From the NCBI GenBank assembly GCA_963754335.1, contig CAVWFQ010000009.1, positions 62,001 through 126,000 on the forward strand: a DNA stretch of 64,000 nt. The letters are read 5' to 3'. This DNA comes from JBBSDP01 sp963754335 (GTDB lineage Bacteria; Planctomycetota; Phycisphaerae; Tepidisphaerales; Tepidisphaeraceae). Each line of letters starts with the position of its first letter. Position 1 is the first letter of the stretch. Below are positions 59,241 to 64,000 of this stretch, piece after piece. The position numbers were made by a program, and so were the translations under genes. A model generated the notes under the pieces. The model saw only the letters and a list, made by a program, of their open reading frames with translations. It was not told the DNA's origin and searched no databases.

Positions 59241-59293
59241 ACGTTTCAGGCGGCGGAAGCGAAAAACAGGTTGTTTCCCTCATTTGTGGGCTA

Positions 59294-59923
59294 ATGATGG
59301 CTCGACTGGACAGCCCGAGAGGAGCGCCGGAAAAAAAAACCGGGCTCGCGCATCCTAATGGGGGGCAAGCGGAATTCCGAACAGGGCGGGAGTTGTTGAG
59401 AGTGGCGGATCGACCGGCGGATGACCCAGAATGGAAGTCCGTGCTGGCCGATCAAGTTCGGCGCAATGGCTCGCTTTTTTTTCGACTTGCGTACGGGATC
59501 CTGCGCAATCGCGATGCCGCCAAAGATGCCTGCCAGCAGGCGCTGCTCATCGGCTGCGAGCATCATCAAAGTTTCAGGGATGCCGGGAAAATAAAAACCT
59601 GGCTCGCCAAAGTGGTAGTGAATGAAAGTCTCCGCACGCGCCGGCGCAACGGAATCGAGAAGCGTGTTCTGGCCCGACACGGGCCGACGATGAGCGCAAC
59701 GATATCGACCTCCGACCTGGAAAATGGGGAAATGCGAGAAACGCTTCTGGATGCCCTGGAAAAACTGCCTGAGGAACTTCGCCTCGTTGTTGCGCTTCGG
59801 ACAATGGAGGGCCTGTCCGGCAACGAGGTCAAGGATCTGCTGGGATGCAGCGCCGGTCAGGTGGCAAAACAGCTTCACCGCGGATTGGAATTGCTGAGAG
59901 GCTTGCTTTCGACGGGCGGATAA
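59294..59923 (+). CDS. ECF-type RNA polymerase sigma factor
   Basis: The 209-residue product has region 2 (SLFFRLAYGILRNRDAAKDACQQALL, DAGKIKTWLAKVVVNESLRTRRR) and region 4 (LPEELRLVVALRTMEGLSGNEVKDLLGCSAGQVAKQLHRGLELLR) of extracytoplasmic-function sigma factors, without region 3. A low-similarity N-terminal extension of about 35 residues precedes region 2; start could be shorter. It is followed after 18 bases by an anti-sigma gene, and the two should be a regulatory pair. Targets unknown, but the genes downstream are natural candidates. Confidence 0.88.
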   Translation: MMARLDSPRGAPEKKTGLAHPNGGQAEFRTGRELLRVADRPADDPEWKSVLADQVRRNGSLFFRLAYGILRNRDAAKDACQQALLIGCEHHQSFRDAGKIKTWLAKVVVNESLRTRRRNGIEKRVLARHGPTMSATISTSDLENGEMRETLLDALEKLPEELRLVVALRTMEGLSGNEVKDLLGCSAGQVAKQLHRGLELLRGLLSTGG

Positions 59924-59941
59924 CCGCCGAGCGAGAACCCA

Positions 59942-60811
59942 ATGGCCTGTGAAATATTTCGAGAGACGCTGCTCGAACTCGACCTGGACGAACGCGATCG
60001 CAGTCGCGTCGGAGAGGCGCTGAAGCATTTGGAACGGTGCGCCGCTTGTCAGGAAGCCTTCCGAGATTTTGATGGCATTCAGTCCGCGATCGCGATGACT
60101 GACCGAAATGTCGAACCCCGGGAAGGATGGACAAGGTTTGAAGATGAATTAACTTGCCACGTCGCGATGCGACCCAGAATTTCCCCGTGGTATCGACCGC
60201 TCGGCGTCGCCGCGGCGGTATTGATAGTCTGTGGAGCTTTTGCCCTCGGACTGTCTCTGGCACGTGTTGGAGGGCGGTCGATCGCCGTGGTCGCGCCCGG
60301 GTTGACTGAAGAAGCCGGTCCGCAATTCACGCCCGGCGATATCAATCACGAGGTGACGGCGTTCCGACGGGTTTCCGAGGTGTACGACGGTCGGGCTGGG
60401 TGGATTTCGGTGGCGAAGGGGGCTTCGGACGTGGGGATCGCGGAGAGCAACGTTGGTGCGGCCCAAAGACTGCTCTTGCTCCGTCTCACTGTCCTGACCG
60501 GCGGCCGGCAAATCTCGGAAGCCGATCTGATGGTCATTCCCGGGCAGACCGCCAATCTCACTGTTCCGCTGGAAGACGGAGCCGCGTTGCACTACCGCGT
60601 GGGCACTTCGACGGATGAACCGACGCATCTCGCCCTGTGGCTCGGGTTGCGCACACCGACCGGGACCGAGCCCATCGCGGCTCTTTCCGCCGATCTCCGG
60701 TTACAGCCCGGGCAAAAAGTCACCGCCGGCGAGCTTTCCACAACTTCCGGGCGATACGTTTTGAAGGTGGAATTCGCCCGCGCTTCGCTCGGATCGGAAA
60801 GTCGGCCATGA
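59942..60811 (+). CDS. Transmembrane anti-sigma factor with zinc-binding domain
   Basis: The N-terminus has the H29-x3-C33-x2-C36 pattern of zinc-binding anti-sigma domains (HLERCAACQEAF), which bind the sigma factor. A membrane helix (GVAAAVLIVCGAFALGLSLA) follows at residues about 83-103, and the rest is extracytoplasmic and beta-rich (LTVLTGGRQISEADLMVIPGQTANLTVPLED), ending in LKVEFARASLGSE. 289 residues. The outer domain presumably senses an envelope signal. The stop overlaps the next ATG (ATGA). Confidence 0.8.
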   Translation: MACEIFRETLLELDLDERDRSRVGEALKHLERCAACQEAFRDFDGIQSAIAMTDRNVEPREGWTRFEDELTCHVAMRPRISPWYRPLGVAAAVLIVCGAFALGLSLARVGGRSIAVVAPGLTEEAGPQFTPGDINHEVTAFRRVSEVYDGRAGWISVAKGASDVGIAESNVGAAQRLLLLRLTVLTGGRQISEADLMVIPGQTANLTVPLEDGAALHYRVGTSTDEPTHLALWLGLRTPTGTEPIAALSADLRLQPGQKVTAGELSTTSGRYVLKVEFARASLGSESRP

Positions 60812-61839
60812 ACGCTGCCGCCTTGCTCATCATCCTTCTTTCCCACGCGGGGTACTGGACCAGCGGGTCAGGGAACGAAATCAGCGTGGAGTGGGCCGCG
60901 GCGGCCCCGATGCCGGCTGCGGATTTACATTGGGAACTGATGTTCGGCACGGTCAACATCGCTTCGGGACAGACACCCATGGTCGCACAAGGGGGCAGGG
61001 CGGTCGTTCGCATCACTTCGCCGCAAGTCCGCGTGCGAACCACGCTGCGATGGCAGTACACGGTACAGGCCGGGGCGGGCGGGAAGGAACTCGACCGCGG
61101 CGATGTGCCGATCGTGATCTTCCCGCGGAATTTGATCGAGGGACTCGCTCATCGAATCGGCTCGAGCCGCATCGCGGTCTGGGACGAAAAAGGTAAATTG
61201 GTTAAAGCATTGAATGATGCCAAGGCCCCGTTTCATCGCTATACGGATGCATCCAGGCTCGGCTTTGCGCAGGCAGATGCGATTCTCGTCGGCGCCGACA
61301 CGCTGGAGGCTTCGCGGTTCGATCAAGGCCCGCTGTTTTCTCTCGCCCAGGCGGGCGCATCGGTGATGATTTTTCGACAATCGCGCTGCCCGGAGTTGGG
61401 GACGTATCCCGTGGTGCGGAGGACGGCGCCAGCCAGGTTCGATTGGATGACGGATTACCCGCTGTTGCGCGGGATGGACTCGGCCCTGTTGAAGTCATTG
61501 ACCGCGCGGTTCAACGAATTCCTGGCGGTGCGTCTCCCGGCAGACGAGCCGGTATCGCCGATCGGAGCGTGGCCGCGCGAAGTGGCGTCGGCAAGCCCCG
61601 CGGCGGTTGACGCACTGCTCGCCACCAAATCGATCGGGAAAGGGCGCGTGGTCTTCTGCCAGATTCAGCTCGGCGACTGGTCAGAGGATCCACGCAGCCA
61701 GATCTTTCTGATGAACGCGGTCGACTATCTTCTCTCGCCTGCCGCACCGACTCCGCGTCCGAGCGAACGGCCCACAACACGGCCTGTTGAGTCGCGGCCG
61801 TTGCCTGTCATCGCCATTCCACCGGGGGACCATCCATGA
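60808..61839 (+). CDS. Secreted protein with GATase/ThuA-like fold, unknown function
   Basis: ATG 60808 in an ATGA overlap with the anti-sigma stop fixes the start; the frame open upstream is antisense-like to it. The signal peptide is short (AALLIILLSHAG). The mature part begins with beta strands (ISVEWAAAAPMPAADLHWEL), then VIFPRNLIEGLAHRIGSSRIAVWDEKGK and a Rossmann-type section (ADAILVGADTLEASRFDQGPLFSLAQAG, KGRVVFCQIQLGDWSED) similar to ThuA or beta-galactosidase-trimerisation-like domains. Pro/Thr-rich C-terminus. 343 residues. Probably a periplasmic partner of the CsgG-like proteins. Confidence 0.6.
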   Translation: MNAAALLIILLSHAGYWTSGSGNEISVEWAAAAPMPAADLHWELMFGTVNIASGQTPMVAQGGRAVVRITSPQVRVRTTLRWQYTVQAGAGGKELDRGDVPIVIFPRNLIEGLAHRIGSSRIAVWDEKGKLVKALNDAKAPFHRYTDASRLGFAQADAILVGADTLEASRFDQGPLFSLAQAGASVMIFRQSRCPELGTYPVVRRTAPARFDWMTDYPLLRGMDSALLKSLTARFNEFLAVRLPADEPVSPIGAWPREVASASPAAVDALLATKSIGKGRVVFCQIQLGDWSEDPRSQIFLMNAVDYLLSPAAPTPRPSERPTTRPVESRPLPVIAIPPGDHP

Positions 61840-62930
61840 GCTTTTTCAACGTTTTGAGATTAGTCATTATCGCATGCTCGAGTTTATCGACGGCGGCCGT
61901 TCACGCCGGCCTTTCAAACAGACACGATCGGCATCATCGCGATGACCCGGCTCAATCGCCGGCGGATTCGGACGTCGCTCCCGTCCTGTCCACAGCGAAA
62001 GAGGCGGGCAGTGATCTGACGGTCGCCATCCTCGATTTTGATTCCAGCTCCGGCAATCCCGATTTAGGCAAACAGATCAGCGAAGCGCTAGCCGCCACCC
62101 TGAGTGGCGAGCCGGGATTTAAGCTGGTGGATCGATCGACACTCGCGAGAACGCTTCAGGAGCACGAACTGAATCTCGCCGGGCTGGTTGCCCCCGATCA
62201 GGCCACGAAGATCGGCAAACTGATCGGCGCGCACATCATCGTGACCGGAAGGATTTTTCAGCTCGATTCGCAGCTCTATCTCAATGCCAAAATCATCGGC
62301 ACTGAGACAAGTCTGGTCGTTGGCGTCCTGGTAATAGGGGAAAAGGATGCAAAGACCGGCGACTTGTTGATGAAACTCTCCGACGAGGTGGCGAAGAAGT
62401 TGCGGGCAAAAGGCCCCGAACTCGTCGCCCAGCCGGATGCCGGCAAGGATCCGCTCCCTGAGCTGAAAAAAGCATTTGCCGGCCGCAAACTCCCTGCTGT
62501 TTCCGTTCAAATCCAGGAACGGCATATCGCTTCGGGGCCTGTAGCGCGGATCGATCCGGCGGTTGAAACGGAGATCCGATCTCTCTTGGGAGAATGCGGA
62601 TTCAAAGTCATCGACGGCGACGCGACCCAGCAGGCCGAAGCCGGCGTGAAGCTGATCGTGAGCGGCGACGCGTTCAGCGAGTTCGCCGCCAAGATCGGCA
62701 ATCTGGTGAGCTGCGAAGCGCGAGTCGAAATCAAGGTAACTGACCGCAAGAGCGGAGAAGTGCTTTTCAGCGATCGCCAGACGACCCGGGCGGTCGATCT
62801 GGCTGAAAACGTCGCGGGCAAGACCGCGTTGCAAAAGGCCGGTCGGATTGTTGGCATCCGTCTGCTTCAACATCTGGCCGATACGATGCCGGAGAAGAAG
62901 AAGTGGCGCGGCGGCGACAAGGAGCAGTAG
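61836..62930 (+). CDS. CsgG/FlgO-like secreted protein
   Basis: The third ATGA overlap in a row shows strict translational coupling. After a signal peptide (VIIACSSLSTAAVHAG), residues about 60-190 form a CsgG-like domain (LTVAILDFDSSSGNPDLGKQISEALAATLSG, LVDRSTLARTLQEHELNLAGL, IGAHIIVTGRIFQ). A second, related unit follows (AVETEIRSLLGECGFKVIDGDATQ, GEVLFSDRQTTRAVDLAEN). Such domains act in outer-membrane export or in lipoprotein assembly. The conserved cysteine for lipidation is not evident, so it may be periplasmic rather than a lipoprotein. 364 residues. Confidence 0.7.
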   Translation: MSFFNVLRLVIIACSSLSTAAVHAGLSNRHDRHHRDDPAQSPADSDVAPVLSTAKEAGSDLTVAILDFDSSSGNPDLGKQISEALAATLSGEPGFKLVDRSTLARTLQEHELNLAGLVAPDQATKIGKLIGAHIIVTGRIFQLDSQLYLNAKIIGTETSLVVGVLVIGEKDAKTGDLLMKLSDEVAKKLRAKGPELVAQPDAGKDPLPELKKAFAGRKLPAVSVQIQERHIASGPVARIDPAVETEIRSLLGECGFKVIDGDATQQAEAGVKLIVSGDAFSEFAAKIGNLVSCEARVEIKVTDRKSGEVLFSDRQTTRAVDLAENVAGKTALQKAGRIVGIRLLQHLADTMPEKKKWRGGDKEQ

Positions 62931-63034
62931 GCAGTAGGCGCAAGCAACGCAGTCTACTTTGCCGGTTCGGCTGCGGCTTTTTCTCTGGCATCCCGCGCCC
63001 GCTGCCCCCGAGAAAGGCGCGTTTCTTGCCTAAC

Positions 63035-63160
63035 TCAGAACGGCCTGAAATAGCCCAGGGAAAGAAAAATCAGGGTGAGCAGCGCCGCGAGCATCGCGAG
63101 CGCGAAGAGCGTATCCCACCAATGCCAGATCCTCACTGTCGGCGCATGTGTCTGCAGCAT
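63035..63160 (-). CDS. Possible 41-residue single-helix membrane protein
   Basis: The ATG at 63160, 20 bases after the transporter gene's stop on the same strand, starts MLQTHAPTVRIWHWWDTLF and continues through a strong hydrophobic helix to LGYFRPF. No clear ribosome-binding site is seen and the protein is short; it could instead be non-coding. Kept because of its position and helix. Confidence 0.35.
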   Translation of the reverse strand: MLQTHAPTVRIWHWWDTLFALAMLAALLTLIFLSLGYFRPF

Positions 63161-63179
63161 GATGTGTATTATCGGCGCA

Positions 63180-64000
63180 TCAGGTCGAAATTCTTCCCTC
63201 GGAGTCGATTTCCGGGATTGGAAGAACGGGAAAACCGCGCTCGGCGGAATCCGCTTGCTGATAGCCGGCGAATTCCAGTTGCTGATAGCCAAACCGGCGG
63301 TAGCCGATCGCGGAGGCGGCCCAGCTCAGGACGAAGATGGCGATGATTGCCACGCCGACTGCGCCGAAGTGATTTCCCGTTGATGCAACGCCGTCCCAGA
63401 ATGCGCCGTGAAAATTGAACTGATCGCCAATGATGCCCAGGACTTCGATTCCGCCGACCACCAGCGCGATGAGCACGGAGACGGCGGTGATCGTCATGTT
63501 GTAGTAAAGCTTCCGCACCGGATGAACGTACGCCCATCCATACGCTCCCAGCATCAGAATGCCGTCGGCGGTATCGACCAGGCACATGCCGGCGGTAAAG
63601 AGCGCGGGGAAGATGAGAATGGACCAGACGGGCAATCCCTGAGTCGCGGCGGCCGCCGAGATTCCCAGCAGCCCGATCTCCGTGGCGGTATCGAAACCCA
63701 GGCCGAACAAAAATCCCACGCCGTACATTTTCCAGCTTTGATCGACCAGACGAAGGACGGGCCGGAAAATCCGGCCCATGATTCCGAGTTGATTCAGCGC
63801 CGCGTCGAGGTTCTGTTCATCGTACGGCTCTCCCCGGCGGATGCTTCGAAACGCGCCGACCACGCCGCGCAGCACCAGCAGATTGATCGCCGCGATGAGC
63901 AGAAGAAAGAGCGCCGAGACCGAAGTGCCGATCAGTCCGCCGACCCGTTGAAATTCCGGGAATTTCGTCTGGATCTTCGCCGCCGTCAGAGCGATCAGGA
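63180..64000 (-). CDS. Nickel/cobalt transporter, NiCoT (HoxN/NixA) family, 5' end outside window
   Basis: Membrane helices and the second family signature are visible: GLGFDTATEIGLL, then IFPALFTAGMCLVDTADGILMLGAYGWA. The frame continues rightward without a start (TSVSALFLLLIAAINLLVLRG), so the N-terminal part with the HX4DH nickel motif lies beyond 64000. These permeases import Ni2+ or Co2+ for hydrogenase, urease or cobalamin. The C-terminal about 50 residues are hydrophilic with tyrosines. Confidence 0.85.
   Translation of the reverse strand, partial: LIALTAAKIQTKFPEFQRVGGLIGTSVSALFLLLIAAINLLVLRGVVGAFRSIRRGEPYDEQNLDAALNQLGIMGRIFRPVLRLVDQSWKMYGVGFLFGLGFDTATEIGLLGISAAAATQGLPVWSILIFPALFTAGMCLVDTADGILMLGAYGWAYVHPVRKLYYNMTITAVSVLIALVVGGIEVLGIIGDQFNFHGAFWDGVASTGNHFGAVGVAIIAIFVLSWAASAIGYRRFGYQQLEFAGYQQADSAERGFPVLPIPEIDSEGRIST

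Noticed and set aside
1..64000. tRNA genes and CRISPR arrays
   Set aside because: No T-loop GGTTCGAxxCC with a matching acceptor and no regularly spaced direct repeats were found; the repeats seen are palindromic and solitary.

Overview
The window reads as chromosomal DNA from a member of the Planctomycetota, most probably of the class Phycisphaerae. The call rests on composition (GC-rich), on gene content typical of that phylum (long secreted TPR and PD40 proteins next to ExbB/ExbD, a sugar dehydrogenase fused to planctomycete-style c-type cytochrome domains, CPXCG and zinc-ribbon/membrane proteins, ECF sigma/anti-sigma pairs) and on many dispersed palindromic repeats of a kind common in planctomycete genomes. 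No rRNA, tRNA, phage, transposase or CRISPR array was found.

Layout. 1-11 kb: a HEAT-repeat protein cut by the window edge, then an operon of a large TPR protein, ExbB, ExbD and a giant membrane-anchored protein (PD40 propeller, two membrane segments, low-complexity linker, prenyltransferase/terpene-cyclase-like C-terminus). 11-20 kb: receiver protein, purK and purE, a short UvrC-like protein, small secreted proteins, a Sel1-repeat protein, PhzF, and a molybdate module (Mop, ModE-like regulator, ModA, ModB) that lacks the ModC ATPase. 20.7-29.1 kb: a five-gene MoxR / vWA-like / beta-propeller locus that matches the bpX 'ternary systems', an experimentally uncharacterised NTP-dependent class proposed to act in biological conflict; a stand-alone ClpX-type zinc finger follows. 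29.8-37.6 kb: a PQQ-type dehydrogenase/cytochrome fusion and a run of small envelope-stress-like membrane proteins (DUF883, YqjE/holin-like, DUF2127). 37.8-48 kb: an SH3 protein, a histidine phosphatase, two paralogous zinc-ribbon membrane proteins, hemL, dnaK behind a near-perfect sigma-54 promoter, a GroES-like protein and a degraded VapBC-like pair. 48-56 kb: lysA, a YihY-type membrane protein, a TIM-barrel isomerase, a serine/alanine-glyoxylate type aminotransferase, dnaX and radA. 56-63 kb: a large secreted CsgG-like/propeller protein, then a translationally coupled ECF sigma / anti-sigma / periplasmic protein / CsgG-like protein operon. The window ends in a nickel/cobalt transporter gene.

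Two properties cut across the window. First, about 30 genes or gene parts need a one-base frame correction to read as intact family members, including the universally conserved dnaK, hemL and lysA. This points to indel errors in the assembly rather than gene death, so such genes are annotated here as single CDS spans with the shift position named. Second, at least eight distinct palindromic repeat families sit between genes, at gene ends and once in frame inside dnaX; they look like small non-autonomous elements (REP/MITE-like). Genuine decay seems limited to a truncated PIN-domain toxin and a stub of an endonuclease V-like protein.
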